Positions 43,474 through 52,877 of a stretch of 64,000 nt of DNA are shown here, piece after piece (position 1 is the first letter of the stretch; every line of letters starts with the position of its first letter). The stretch spans positions 1-64,000 of the forward strand of contig MWDI01000057.1 of the NCBI GenBank assembly GCA_002070475.1, read 5' to 3'. The position numbers were made by a program, and so were the translations under genes. The notes under the pieces were generated by a model. It was not told the DNA's origin, searched no databases, and saw only the letters and a list, made by a program, of their open reading frames with translations. The stretch comes from Firmicutes bacterium ADurb.Bin146 (lineage in GTDB: Bacteria > Bacillota > Clostridia > DUPQ01).

Positions 43474-45699
43474 ATGAGATTATGTGATATTTGCAAAAAA
43501 AACGTAGCAGTAGTATTCGTAACAAAAATACAAAATAATCAGCATACTCAGATAGGCTATTGCATTCCTTGTGCAAAAAAAGCTGGAATATCTCCTATTG
43601 ATCACCTGATAAAAGAATCAGGTATGTCAGAGGATGAAATTGGCAATATTAACAATCAGATGGGACAGTTTTTACAGTCCTTGAATATGGATGATATGGC
43701 ACTTCCAAATAATTTCCAGGAAAGCATTTTGCCTCAGAAGACAGATGCTACTAGAAAGACAAGAGTAAAGGATCAAAAAAAGGATGATAAAAAGAAGTTT
43801 CTTGATGCTTTTGGTACAAATTTAAATAAAAAAGCAGCAGATGGTAAAATAGACAATATTATTGGCAGAACAAAAGAAATTGATAGAATGATTCAAATAC
43901 TAAACAGACGCCAGAAAAATAATCCATGTCTTATTGGGGAAGCAGGAGTTGGGAAAACTGCTATTGCTGAAGGGCTTGCTATGAGGATTGTAAATCAAGA
44001 CGTTCCTGCAAAATTGTTAAATAAAGAGATATATATGCTAGATATGACTGGTATAGTAGCTGGTACGCAATTTAGAGGGCAATTCGAATCAAGAATGCGC
44101 AGTATCATTAATGAAGTTAAAGATTTAGGTAATATAATACTTGTAATAGATGAAATACATAATATTATTTCTGCAGGAGATGCGGAAGGCGGTATGAACG
44201 CAGCAAATATTCTAAAGCCAGCTTTATCAAGAGGGGAAGTTCAAATTATTGGTGCTACAACTATAGACGAATACCGGAAACATATAGAAAAGGACTCTGC
44301 GCTAGAAAGGCGTTTTCAACCTATTATGGTTGATGAACCTTCTATAAATGATACAATAGAAATATTGCACGGGATAAAAAAGTATTATGAACAATATCAC
44401 TTTGTCACATTCACTGATGAAGCCATTCGACAAGCTGCGATTTTATCAGAAAGGTATATATCAGACAGATATCTTCCAGATAAAGCTATTGATGTGATTG
44501 ATGAAGCAGCATCAAGAGCAAATCTTAATAATGAAGCATTAGTTAAACTACAACTTTTGAATAACGAACTTGATGATATATTACTCGAAAAAGAAACAGC
44601 TGCATCAGCTGACTCTATAGATGATTATAAAAGAGCAGCTGAATTGAAAGAAAATGAGTGTAGGGTAAGAGAAGACATTAGAAAGTATCAGGAAATAGCA
44701 GACAAAACAGAAGTTACAGTAAAAGATATAGCTAATGTTATTGAATTATGGACAAAAATTCCTGTAACAAAAATTACTCAAGTTGAGTCAACAGCTTTAC
44801 TTGATTTAGAACGAAGATTAAAAAGTAGAATTATCGGTCAGACTCAAGCTATTGAAGCTGTATCAAAAGCAGTAAGAAGAGCAAGATCGGGAATAAAAGT
44901 AAAAAAGAGACCTGCATCTTTCATTTTTGTTGGACCGACCGGTGTAGGTAAAACTTACCTTGCAAAAATTCTAGCAAAAGAACTCTTTGTTAATGAGGAA
45001 TCAATGATAAGGCTGGATATGAGTGAATATATGGAAAAACATTCTGTATCTAAACTTATCGGTTCACCTCCAGGATATATAGGTTATGATGAAACCGGAC
45101 AATTAACAGAAAAAGTAAGAAGGAATCCTTATTCATTACTTCTTTTTGATGAAATTGAAAAAGCTCATCCAGATGTTTTCAATATACTGTTACAGATACT
45201 AGAGGACGGAAGACTTACTGATAGTAAAGGAAGAGTTGTACAGTTTGAAAATACAATAATTATAATGACTTCAAACGCAGGTACTTCATACAAAAACAAT
45301 GGATTTGGTTATATTCAGGAAAAATCAGATGCTTCAGAGAGAGTTAAAGAAGCTCTTAAGGAAATATTCCGACCTGAATTTTTAAACAGAGTTGATGATA
45401 TAGTTGTATTTACAAGCTTAAGTGAGCAAGAAATTTTCGAAATTGGAAAATTAATGATTGATGAATATTCATGCGATTTGAAAGAGAAGAATATTTTATT
45501 GAAAGTTAGCGATGATGCTTTGAGAAAAATTATCGGAGAAAAATATGACGATAAATATGGTGCAAGACCATTAAGAAGAAATATCCAGACGAATATAGAA
45601 GATGTGCTTTCTGAAATGTATATAAAAGAAGAGCTTAAAGATGGAATGATGGTTATGATATCTCTTGAAAATGATAATATAAAATATGAGTGTGTATAA
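43474..45699 (+). CDS. clpE: ClpE-type AAA+ unfoldase with N-terminal zinc finger
   Basis: This Clp ATPase unfolds proteins, normally for ClpP. The N terminus has a four-Cys zinc finger (C4, C7, C30, C33), as in ClpE, in place of the Clp_N repeats of ClpC. Two AAA+ modules follow: CLIGEAGVGKTAIAEGLA with VIDEIHNI, then FVGPTGVGKTYLAK with LLFDEIEKAHPDV. GSPPGYIGYDETGQLTEKV and RPEFLNRVDDIVVF complete module 2, and a D2-small C domain follows. Length is 741. A ClpP-binding loop could not be located with certainty. AAGGAG precedes the ATG. Confidence 0.92.
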   Translation: MRLCDICKKNVAVVFVTKIQNNQHTQIGYCIPCAKKAGISPIDHLIKESGMSEDEIGNINNQMGQFLQSLNMDDMALPNNFQESILPQKTDATRKTRVKDQKKDDKKKFLDAFGTNLNKKAADGKIDNIIGRTKEIDRMIQILNRRQKNNPCLIGEAGVGKTAIAEGLAMRIVNQDVPAKLLNKEIYMLDMTGIVAGTQFRGQFESRMRSIINEVKDLGNIILVIDEIHNIISAGDAEGGMNAANILKPALSRGEVQIIGATTIDEYRKHIEKDSALERRFQPIMVDEPSINDTIEILHGIKKYYEQYHFVTFTDEAIRQAAILSERYISDRYLPDKAIDVIDEAASRANLNNEALVKLQLLNNELDDILLEKETAASADSIDDYKRAAELKENECRVREDIRKYQEIADKTEVTVKDIANVIELWTKIPVTKITQVESTALLDLERRLKSRIIGQTQAIEAVSKAVRRARSGIKVKKRPASFIFVGPTGVGKTYLAKILAKELFVNEESMIRLDMSEYMEKHSVSKLIGSPPGYIGYDETGQLTEKVRRNPYSLLLFDEIEKAHPDVFNILLQILEDGRLTDSKGRVVQFENTIIIMTSNAGTSYKNNGFGYIQEKSDASERVKEALKEIFRPEFLNRVDDIVVFTSLSEQEIFEIGKLMIDEYSCDLKEKNILLKVSDDALRKIIGEKYDDKYGARPLRRNIQTNIEDVLSEMYIKEELKDGMMVMISLENDNIKYECV

Positions 45700-46578
45700 A
45701 TGCAATCATATCCGACAATTAGTGAATACTTAAGAAAAACATTTAATAAAAAAATTGTAAAGCTTCCCGTTGATGGAGGCTTTACATGTCCTAACCGTAT
45801 AAATGGCAACACAGGTTGTCTTTTTTGTTCAGAAAAAGCAAGTGGAGAGTTTACTTTTTCTGATTTATCTATAAAAGAGCAATTAATAAGACAGATGGCA
45901 AGATATAAAAGCATAAACAAAAGCAATGAAAATACCGGTTATATAGCATATTTTCAAAATTTTTCAAACACATATGCAAGTTCTGATATCTTAAGTAAAA
46001 AATATGATGAAGCCTTATCTGTTGAACAAATTGAAGGTATTGCAATTGCAACAAGACCAGACTGTATAGATTATAAAATTTCTGAGTTATTGGAATATTA
46101 TAATAAAAAAACAAACTTATGGATTGAATTAGGTTTTCAGACTGCTAATGAAAAAACTTCTATTTTAATCAATAGAGGATATAGTAATAAAGTTCTTACT
46201 GAATGTGTGGAACAACTAAATAAAAGATCTATTAAAATTGTCATCCATGTTATATTTGGTTTGCCATATGAAGAATATGATGATTATATAGAGACAATTA
46301 AATTCGTGAAGAGCTTGAATGTTTGGGGAATAAAATTACATTCTTTATACATACAGAAAGATACAGCATTGCATAAATATTATGAGAACAATCCTTTTCA
46401 TATTATTACCTTTAACGAGTACACTGATGCGGTATGTGAAGCTATTAAAATATTAGAGAATAAAATAGTAATTCATCGTTTAACCGGAGACTGTGTTAAA
46501 TCTGAATTATACGAACCAAAATGGTCATTAGATAAATTAAAAGTAATAAGTACAATAAACAGAAAATTATCAATTTGA
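45700..46578 (+). CDS. TIGR01212-family radical SAM protein (YhcC/YtqA type)
   Basis: The cluster-binding motif is C30-x9-C40-x2-C43 in FTCPNRINGNTGCLFCSE, the spaced form found in YhcC/YtqA proteins in place of CxxxCxxC. Later elements GIAIATRPDCI, WIELGFQTANEKTS, NRGYS, HVIFGLPYE and GIKLHSLYIQKDT follow the TIGR01212 pattern. Length 292 is typical. The family is implicated in RNA-linked chemistry, but I assign no reaction. It begins directly at the clpE stop and converges with the minus-strand gene, overlapping it by 9 bases. Confidence 0.9.
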   Translation: MQSYPTISEYLRKTFNKKIVKLPVDGGFTCPNRINGNTGCLFCSEKASGEFTFSDLSIKEQLIRQMARYKSINKSNENTGYIAYFQNFSNTYASSDILSKKYDEALSVEQIEGIAIATRPDCIDYKISELLEYYNKKTNLWIELGFQTANEKTSILINRGYSNKVLTECVEQLNKRSIKIVIHVIFGLPYEEYDDYIETIKFVKSLNVWGIKLHSLYIQKDTALHKYYENNPFHIITFNEYTDAVCEAIKILENKIVIHRLTGDCVKSELYEPKWSLDKLKVISTINRKLSI

Positions 46579-48501
46579 TGGTTTGTATTTTTCTCTAACC
46601 GGATCGATAATTTCTGCATAAGTAAATCCGAATACATCCTCAAGTTTCACATCTTCTTTATAAAAACTTTTTCCATCTATATTATATCTATCCATGAAAA
46701 GAGAAGTACCGTAAAAAAAAGTCGGATTACTTATTCCTATTATTTTGTTTGTATATGCCTGACCTCTACCAACACTTAAAATAATCTGATATCCAGCTGA
46801 AACAAGGTAATTGTAACATGGATCAGTTTTATCTCCATCAACATATTTAGAAACAGAATAATTCTTTCCTCCAGGAGTTATGTAGATATTTGTTTTTCCA
46901 AGTATAGGTTCTATATATTGTTTCCATAATTCGGTATCATATTTTAACCATTCGAAATCGGTATATCTTGAAGGAATATCTGAACTGTTTGAATAATGAT
47001 AATATGAATGATTGGCAAAAACATAACCCATTTCTTTTAGTTTATCAGCAATAATTTTAGCATTTTGTAATTCATCCTGTCGATTCTGAGAATTAAGATC
47101 AGCGGTATTATAACCAAAAAGACTTTCATATCCTGACATGCCTATTGTAGCCATAGCATTATTATAAGAAAAATCAGGATGTTGTTTTACAAAGTCATTA
47201 AGAATTAAAATGTGTTCTCCATCATAAGTCATCGTATCAATGCCATCTATTGTAACAATTGAAGCAAGATTATTTTGATTATCCAAAACGAGTTTCTTGC
47301 AGAATCCTACATTTGCATGTGTAAAGGAGAGGTTATCAAAGGATAAAATAAGAGGTTTTTTACCTTCAGGAAGTAATATGTATTCTTTTATTTTCAGATA
47401 CTCCTGTCCATCTTGAATGTATATATCATATACATCAGATGCATTGATTAGAATGTATCCATGGTCATACAACTTATCAAGACATTTAATAAATTCATAT
47501 TTAGTGGTCATAATGTTAAATAATTCTGTACCTCTAGATGATGAGAATGCAATGTCGGGGTAAAGCACAAGTGAATGAAAAAACATATTATAAACGATAC
47601 CAGTATATTTTACATATGTAGATTTTTGGTAAAGATCAGTAATATATTCTGTATACTCAATTATTTCTTGATCATCTATAATGATTTTTGGAGCAGATTT
47701 AATAGTATAATATGCGTTTTCTATATCATTTTCACTTTCAAATGTACGTGCACGTTCCAATAAGCTTGATTTTAGCGATTGTTTTAAATTTGCAGCATCT
47801 TGTTGGGCAAGAGAATAATAAAATACATCTTCAGAAATAACGTTTATATAACATTCATATGCATTTAAATAATCATTTTTCTGTTCAAACAACTTTGCTT
47901 TGTTATATTGCTCCCTCGAAAATTTAATTATTTCAGCTTTTTCTCTGTAAAGACTAATAATATCTTCAAAATTACCCTTTTTAAGAATATCGCTAATATG
48001 GTTTATCGTGTTTGAATAAGTTTCATATGACATGTTGCTTGTTTTAAAATTACTAAACAGATTAGCTGCAGCTTTTTCGACTTCTGCATTATCAATAAAA
48101 AATGAAAAATATTGCACAATTTTATAGGTATTGTTGTTTTCATCAACAGATAATATATTTATGAATTTATTATTTATCTCTTCTTTGAATGTATCTGACT
48201 CTGATAATGAGTTTTTATCTTCTTCAGTTAATTGTTCATAAATAGTTACAGCTTTATTATAATCATCGTTTTGAACAGCAGTAATTAAGTTATTAACAGA
48301 TTTTTCATTTATAATATTTCTCTTGCTTACAAGATTTAAGGACCAGTCAAGTATAAGATAAATAGCTAACGCGATTATAAAAACGAATAATATGACTAAA
48401 ATTAGTTTGCCTAATCCGTACTTGAATTTCGATATTTGTCGTTTTGATTTGGGTTCTTTATTATTTGATTTGTTTTTTTTCTTATGTAAATAATTTTTCA
48501 T
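46570..48501 (-). CDS. Membrane-anchored polysaccharide-deacetylase-like protein
   Basis: It is the only minus-strand gene. After a basic tail, one membrane anchor spans about residues 33-53. A helical, TPR-like region (60-290) follows, with repeated YNKAKLFEQKNDYLNAYECY-type units. The C-terminal domain resembles NodB deacetylases: KPLILSFDNLSF where TFDDG is usual, ANHSYYHYS (HxxxH) and ITPGGKN. The first Asp (base) and both His remain, but the metal-binding second Asp is Asn, so activity is doubtful. A start at 48540 is possible, but AAAGGA before 48501 favours MKNYLHKKK (643 residues). Likely faces the cell wall. Confidence 0.8.
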   Translation of the reverse strand: MKNYLHKKKNKSNNKEPKSKRQISKFKYGLGKLILVILFVFIIALAIYLILDWSLNLVSKRNIINEKSVNNLITAVQNDDYNKAVTIYEQLTEEDKNSLSESDTFKEEINNKFINILSVDENNNTYKIVQYFSFFIDNAEVEKAAANLFSNFKTSNMSYETYSNTINHISDILKKGNFEDIISLYREKAEIIKFSREQYNKAKLFEQKNDYLNAYECYINVISEDVFYYSLAQQDAANLKQSLKSSLLERARTFESENDIENAYYTIKSAPKIIIDDQEIIEYTEYITDLYQKSTYVKYTGIVYNMFFHSLVLYPDIAFSSSRGTELFNIMTTKYEFIKCLDKLYDHGYILINASDVYDIYIQDGQEYLKIKEYILLPEGKKPLILSFDNLSFTHANVGFCKKLVLDNQNNLASIVTIDGIDTMTYDGEHILILNDFVKQHPDFSYNNAMATIGMSGYESLFGYNTADLNSQNRQDELQNAKIIADKLKEMGYVFANHSYYHYSNSSDIPSRYTDFEWLKYDTELWKQYIEPILGKTNIYITPGGKNYSVSKYVDGDKTDPCYNYLVSAGYQIILSVGRGQAYTNKIIGISNPTFFYGTSLFMDRYNIDGKSFYKEDVKLEDVFGFTYAEIIDPVREKYKPSN

Positions 48502-48577
48502 ATGATTTGTCCTTTGTATTAATAGATAGGATTTTATCACTTTTAAAAAAATAAATAAATAACTTAATAGAAAATAT

Positions 48578-48606
48578 TTGCTAAAACATACTTAAAAGTA
48601 TAAAAT
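48578..48606 (+). promoter_or_regulatory. Promoter for the RNA methylase-icd operon
   Basis: TTGCTA (48578-48583), 17 bases, TAAAAT (48601-48606), in the gap between divergent genes. No clear promoter was found for the minus-strand gene in the same AT-rich gap. Confidence 0.5.
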
Positions 48607-48656
48607 AAACAAATCTCGATAAATTAAATCGGATGATTAAAGATAAAGGAAATATT

Positions 48657-49772
48657 ATGAAATGCACAGCTACATGCAGTTTTGGCCTTGAATCGGTACT
48701 AGCTGCAGAACTAAAAAAAATGGATTTTGAGAATATCGCTTCAGAAAATGGAAGAGTAAATTTTCAATCAGACCTTACAGGAATCGCTAAAGCTAATATT
48801 AATTTAAGAACTGCAGAAAGAGTATATATTGAATTAGCTAATTTTAATGCAACTAATTTCGATGAATTATTTGAAAAAACTGAAAAAACTCAGTTTTACA
48901 GTTTTATTGATAAATATGGTGCTATAATTGTCAATGTTTCATCTGTTTCTTCCATGTTGAAAAGTATTCCCGACTGCCAGTCTATAGTAAAAAAAGCAAT
49001 AATAAAATCAATGTCATATTACTATAAAATGGAAAGATTTCCTGAAACAGGTCCAAAATATCCCATTAATGTCTTTATATTAAAAGATAATGTAAGAATA
49101 TATCTAGACACTTCAGGATCTTCATTACATAAAAGAGGATACAGAAAAAAAGGAGGAGAAGCACCTCTTAAAGAAACATTAGCAAGTGCAATTGTACAAA
49201 TCTCATACTGGAACAAAGATAAGATACTGATAGATCCTTTTTGTGGATCAGGGACAATATTAATAGAAGCTGCTATGATAGCAAAAAATATTGCTCCTGG
49301 TTTATATAGGGAATTTATTGCAGAAAAATGGCCAATTTTTAAAAATAAGGAATGGGATAAAACACGTGAATACTTTGAATCAAAAATTATAAATGATAAT
49401 ATTCAAAAGATGTATGGTTCTGATATGGATAAAGATATGATTTCTATAGCAAGACAAAATGCAAGATCCGCAAGAGTATCTGAAATAATTGAATTTTCTG
49501 TTAAAGATTTTAAGGATATTGTTTCTCTATCTGAAAAAGGAATAATAATATGTAATCCTCCATATGGAGAGAGATTAGAGGATCAGCAAATAGCGAAAAG
49601 GATTTATTCAGATATGAATATTAAATTTAAAGAATTTCCGAAATGGAGTAAATATATACTTGCACCAGATAAAATATTTGAAGAAGCATATGTAACCAAA
49701 GCAGATAAAAAAAGAAAATTATATAATGGTAAAATATTATGTAATCTATATCAATATTTCGGATCAAAATAA
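48657..49772 (+). CDS. THUMP-domain rRNA N2-guanine methylase (RlmL/YpsC type)
   Basis: The 371-residue protein has an N-terminal THUMP region (MKCTATCSFGLESVLAAELKKM; then RTAERVYIELANF), a Leu-His-Lys-Arg-Gly-Tyr stretch (LHKRGYRKKGGEAPLKETLA) and a SAM-dependent methylase domain. That domain has ILIDPFCGSGTILIEAAM, YGSDMDKDMISIARQNA and the catalytic NPPYGERL. This is the YpsC/RlmL-N type that modifies 23S rRNA guanine. An ATG at 48633 is possible, but AAAGGA precedes 48657, which gives the conserved start. Confidence 0.92.
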   Translation: MKCTATCSFGLESVLAAELKKMDFENIASENGRVNFQSDLTGIAKANINLRTAERVYIELANFNATNFDELFEKTEKTQFYSFIDKYGAIIVNVSSVSSMLKSIPDCQSIVKKAIIKSMSYYYKMERFPETGPKYPINVFILKDNVRIYLDTSGSSLHKRGYRKKGGEAPLKETLASAIVQISYWNKDKILIDPFCGSGTILIEAAMIAKNIAPGLYREFIAEKWPIFKNKEWDKTREYFESKIINDNIQKMYGSDMDKDMISIARQNARSARVSEIIEFSVKDFKDIVSLSEKGIIICNPPYGERLEDQQIAKRIYSDMNIKFKEFPKWSKYILAPDKIFEEAYVTKADKKRKLYNGKILCNLYQYFGSK

Positions 49773-49785
49773 TTTGGGGGAAAGC

Positions 49786-50070
49786 ATGAACAGAAATGAA
49801 TTATCAACAAAACTTGCTCAAGAAAAAAAAATTACAAAACAACAAAGTGATGATATTATTGTCACTCTCTTTAATATTATTAAAGAAGCATTAAAAAATG
49901 AAGGTAAAGTCTGTATAAAAGATTTTGGCACTTTTCTTCTCAAATCAAGAAAAGGAAGAACGCTAAAAGCAATCTCTACAAATGAGATTATAAAAATACC
50001 AGATATAATTGAAGTAAAACTTAAAGTTTCAAAATCTTTAAAGGATTTCTTGAATGAAAAAGAAAATTAA
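49786..50070 (+). CDS. HU family DNA-binding protein
   Basis: HU-type proteins bend and compact DNA as dimers. The 94-residue product starts MNRNELSTKLAQEKKITKQQ and has the core KVCIKDFGTFLLKSRKGR, where most HU proteins have VxIxGFGTFxxxxRxxR, followed by the DNA arm. Asp replaces the usual Gly before FGTF. GGGGGAAAG precedes the ATG at 49786; an earlier in-frame start at 49726 lies inside the methylase gene. It overlaps the fumarase alpha gene by 17 bases, an unusual link of a nucleoid protein and a metabolic operon. Confidence 0.88.
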   Translation: MNRNELSTKLAQEKKITKQQSDDIIVTLFNIIKEALKNEGKVCIKDFGTFLLKSRKGRTLKAISTNEIIKIPDIIEVKLKVSKSLKDFLNEKEN

Positions 50071-50896
50071 TTCAATTGATATTATAAATGCTGTATCTGA
50101 TGCATGTATTGAATGTGCATGTATTTTAAATAAATCCACATATAATTATATAAAAGAAGCTATTAATTCGGAAAGAAATGAAACTGCAAAATATGTTATA
50201 AATGAATTAATTTCAAATGCTGATATAGCAAAACAAGAGCAAATACCTATCTGTCAAGATACGGGAATGGTATTATGTTTTGTAGAGTTGGGAATAAATA
50301 TTGATCTTGATAAACCTATAAAAGATTCTATTAACAAAGGTATTAGTAAGGGATATATCGAAGGTTATTTAAGAAAATCCATTGTTAAAGATCCATTTAA
50401 CAGGATTAATACAAATGATAATACCCCTGGAATCGTATATATTGAGCAAAATGAGACAGATATATTAAAAATTAATATCATGCTTAAAGGTTTTGGAAGC
50501 GAAAATATGAGTTTTGTTAAGATGCTAAATCCGTCAATCTTAAAAGATGATGTCACAAAGATTATTTCAGAAGAAATATGTAAAAGAGCACATAATGCTT
50601 GTCCGCCTATTTTTGTAGGTATTGGTATAGGTGGTACTATAGATTTTGCATCAGTTCTTTCTAAAAAAGCTCTTTTACGACCAGCAGGACAAAAAAATGC
50701 TGATGAAAATTACGCTGAAATGGAAAACAATATTCTGAAATATGTAAATAAATCGAATATAGGCCCAGCTGGTTATACAGGAGATACAACAGCATTATCC
50801 GTCGCGATAGAAGCTTATCCTACACATATAGCTTCTTTACCAGTTGCAGTAACAATACAATGTCATGCTTTTAGGCATAAGGAAATAATATTATGA
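50054..50896 (+). CDS. Class I fumarate hydratase, alpha subunit
   Basis: The alpha subunit of the two-part class I hydratase holds the 4Fe-4S cluster that acts as a Lewis acid. The three expected Cys regions are IPICQDTGMVLCFVELG, HNACPPIFVGIGIGG and VTIQCHAFRH. GFGSENMSFVKMLNPS and GPAGYTGDTTAL are also typical. Length is 280. A close relative, L-tartrate dehydratase alpha, cannot be excluded. The beta subunit starts 4 bases before its end, and isocitrate dehydrogenase follows. Confidence 0.93.
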   Translation: MKKKINSIDIINAVSDACIECACILNKSTYNYIKEAINSERNETAKYVINELISNADIAKQEQIPICQDTGMVLCFVELGINIDLDKPIKDSINKGISKGYIEGYLRKSIVKDPFNRINTNDNTPGIVYIEQNETDILKINIMLKGFGSENMSFVKMLNPSILKDDVTKIISEEICKRAHNACPPIFVGIGIGGTIDFASVLSKKALLRPAGQKNADENYAEMENNILKYVNKSNIGPAGYTGDTTALSVAIEAYPTHIASLPVAVTIQCHAFRHKEIIL

Positions 50897-51420
50897 TTGA
50901 AATAAATACTCCTTTTAATGAAAATATATTGAGTAATTTAAAACCTTTTGACCGAGTGTTAATAACAGGTATTATTTATATGGCAAGAGATCAGGCACAC
51001 AAAAAAATGAAAGAAGAGGGAATACCTTTTAATATAAAAGGACAATGTATATATCATTGTGGACCTTCGGAAGCAAGGGATAATATGATTATCGGTTCAG
51101 CAGGTCCTACTTCAAGTTACAGGATGAATGCTTACATGCCATATTTATTTGACAAAGGACTGAAAGCCTTTATCGGAAAAGGAAAAGTTGAAGATTCTGT
51201 AATTGAAAGTATGATAAGAAATAAATGCGTGTATTTCGGAGCTATTGGCGGTTTAGGAGCAAAATTATCTAAATGTATAAAAAAACAAAATATTATTGCA
51301 TATGAGAATTTAGGAACTGAGGCCTTAAGAGAAATCTATGTTGAAAAATTCCCTGCTATTGTTATAATAAACAGCAATGGAGAATCAATATACGAAAGAG
51401 ACAGGGATAACAATGAATAA
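50893..51420 (+). CDS. Class I fumarate hydratase, beta subunit
   Basis: This is the C-terminal half of class I fumarases as a separate chain of 175 residues. It carries VLITGIIYMARDQAHKKM, IYHCGPSEARDNMIIGSAGPTSSYRMN, and the GKGKV and YFGAIGGLGA segments. It joins the alpha subunit to form the active enzyme. The ATG overlaps the alpha stop by 4 bases, ensuring equal production. Its stop overlaps the isocitrate dehydrogenase start by 8 bases. Confidence 0.93.
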   Translation: MIEINTPFNENILSNLKPFDRVLITGIIYMARDQAHKKMKEEGIPFNIKGQCIYHCGPSEARDNMIIGSAGPTSSYRMNAYMPYLFDKGLKAFIGKGKVEDSVIESMIRNKCVYFGAIGGLGAKLSKCIKKQNIIAYENLGTEALREIYVEKFPAIVIINSNGESIYERDRDNNE

Positions 51421-52624
51421 AATAATAATGATAAATCCAATAGTAGAAATGAACGGAGATGAAATGACCAGGATAATATGGTCGCTTATCAAGGAAAACT
51501 TGATTCTGCCATTTATAGATCTAAAAACAGAATACTATGATCTTGGTCTTAATCACAGAAATGATACAAATGATGAAGTTACAGTTGAATGTGCAAACGC
51601 TATTAAAAAATATAAAATAGGTGTTAAATGCGCAACAATAACACCTAATGCTCAAAGGATGACTGAATATAACCTAAAAAGCATGTGGAAAAGCCCAAAT
51701 GGCACTATTAGGGAAATACTTGATGGAACTGTTTTTCGAGAACCCATTATAGTAAAGAATATCATACCTACAGTATCATGTTGGAAAAAGCCCATCATTA
51801 TCGCAAGACATGCTTATGGTGATGTTTATTCTGCAAGAGAATTCAGGGTAAAATATCCCGGATATCTTAATGTCGAATATCTGCAAGAAAACGGGGAAAA
51901 GCAAAAGATACAGGGTTTTGATTTTGATTCGGAAGGTATTATTCAGATTTTGCATAATAAGGATACTTCAATAACATCATTTGCCAGGTCATGTTTTAAC
52001 TTTGCTCTTGACAGGAAAATGGATTTATGGTTTTCCACAAAAGATACGATATCAAAAAAATATGATCATCATTTTAAAGATATATTTTATCATATTTATT
52101 CTAATGAATATATTGACAAGTTTAAGCAAGCTGGCATTGAATATTTCTATACTCTTATTGATGATGCAGTTGCAAGAGCAGTTCGTTCAGAAGGCGGATT
52201 TATATGGGCACTTAAAAATTACGATGGTGATGTAATGAGTGATATGGTTTCATCTGCTTTTGGCTCTTTAGCCATGATGACTTCAGTTTTAGTTTCACCA
52301 AATAATCAATATGAATATGAAGCAGCACATGGAACTGTTACCAGGCATTATTACAAATATTTAAAAGGTGAGAAGACATCTACAAATCCTATTGCGACTA
52401 TATTTGCATGGACAGGCGCATTGAGAAAAAGGGGAGAAATGGATAATATAAAAGAACTTGAAAATTTCTCTGACATGCTGGAAGAATCCTGTATAGATGC
52501 TATACAGGAAGGTTATATAACAAAAGATTTACAGAATCTGATTAAAAGTGATAAAATCACAGTAATGGATACAGAATCATTTATTATGAATATTAGAAAT
52601 AGATTAAAGGAGAAAATGATATGA
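51413..52624 (+). CDS. icd: NADP-type isocitrate dehydrogenase, eukaryote-like subfamily
   Basis: It decarboxylates isocitrate to 2-oxoglutarate. The sequence follows the eukaryotic/cytosolic dimeric IDH class, not the E. coli class: MNGDEMTRIIWSLIKENLI, CATITPNAQRMTEY, SPNGTIREILDGTVFREPII, RHAYGDVYSAREF, DDAVARAVRSEGGFIWALKNYDGDVMSD and AAHGTVTRHYYKYLKGE. NADP use is inferred from the class. The start at 51413 (MNKIIMINPIVEMNGDE) is preferred to 51377. Length is 403. With fumarase it suggests a partial TCA branch; aconitase and citrate synthase are not in the window. Confidence 0.93.
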   Translation: MNKIIMINPIVEMNGDEMTRIIWSLIKENLILPFIDLKTEYYDLGLNHRNDTNDEVTVECANAIKKYKIGVKCATITPNAQRMTEYNLKSMWKSPNGTIREILDGTVFREPIIVKNIIPTVSCWKKPIIIARHAYGDVYSAREFRVKYPGYLNVEYLQENGEKQKIQGFDFDSEGIIQILHNKDTSITSFARSCFNFALDRKMDLWFSTKDTISKKYDHHFKDIFYHIYSNEYIDKFKQAGIEYFYTLIDDAVARAVRSEGGFIWALKNYDGDVMSDMVSSAFGSLAMMTSVLVSPNNQYEYEAAHGTVTRHYYKYLKGEKTSTNPIATIFAWTGALRKRGEMDNIKELENFSDMLEESCIDAIQEGYITKDLQNLIKSDKITVMDTESFIMNIRNRLKEKMI

Positions 52625-52821
52625 AAAAAATAACAAAAGAAATGATAATAATCGATGTATTGAAAATGGATCCAAATACAGCTGATATTTTTTTTGAATA
52701 TGGAATGCATTGTATAGGTTGTCCACATTCAAGTGGAGAAAGTATTGGTCAGGCATCAAAAGCACATGGTGTTGATGCAGATGCTCTTGTAAACGCACTA
52801 AATAATTATTTCGCACAGTAA
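52621..52821 (+). CDS. DUF1858 domain protein
   Basis: The 66-residue protein is a single DUF1858 domain: VLKMDPNTADIFFEYGMHCIGCPHSSGESIGQA, with the CxxC pair at C31 and C34. DUF1858 occurs alone or fused to redox proteins such as ScdA/hybrid cluster proteins and is presumed to bind metal or sense redox state. AAGGAG lies just upstream of the ATG, which overlaps the icd stop by 4 bases. Function unknown. Confidence 0.9.
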   Translation: MKKITKEMIIIDVLKMDPNTADIFFEYGMHCIGCPHSSGESIGQASKAHGVDADALVNALNNYFAQ

Positions 52822-52831
52822 ATATGTATTA

Positions 52832-52859
52832 ACAGATCCGCTACAAAAAGCGGATTTGT
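52832..52859 (+). terminator. Hairpin after DUF1858 gene
   Basis: ACAGATCCGCT (52832-52842) pairs with AGCGGATTTGT (52849-52859), eleven pairs including one G-T, with loop ACAAAA. It is followed by CATATAT, not a T-run, so termination is likely weak; trmL begins 18 bases on. Confidence 0.5.
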
Positions 52860-52877
52860 CATATATAAAGGAATATT

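Noticed and set aside
45315-45926. 203-codon open frame on the minus strand
   Set aside because: It runs antisense across the conserved end of clpE and the radical SAM start, has no ribosome site and resembles no protein. Treated as a shadow frame.
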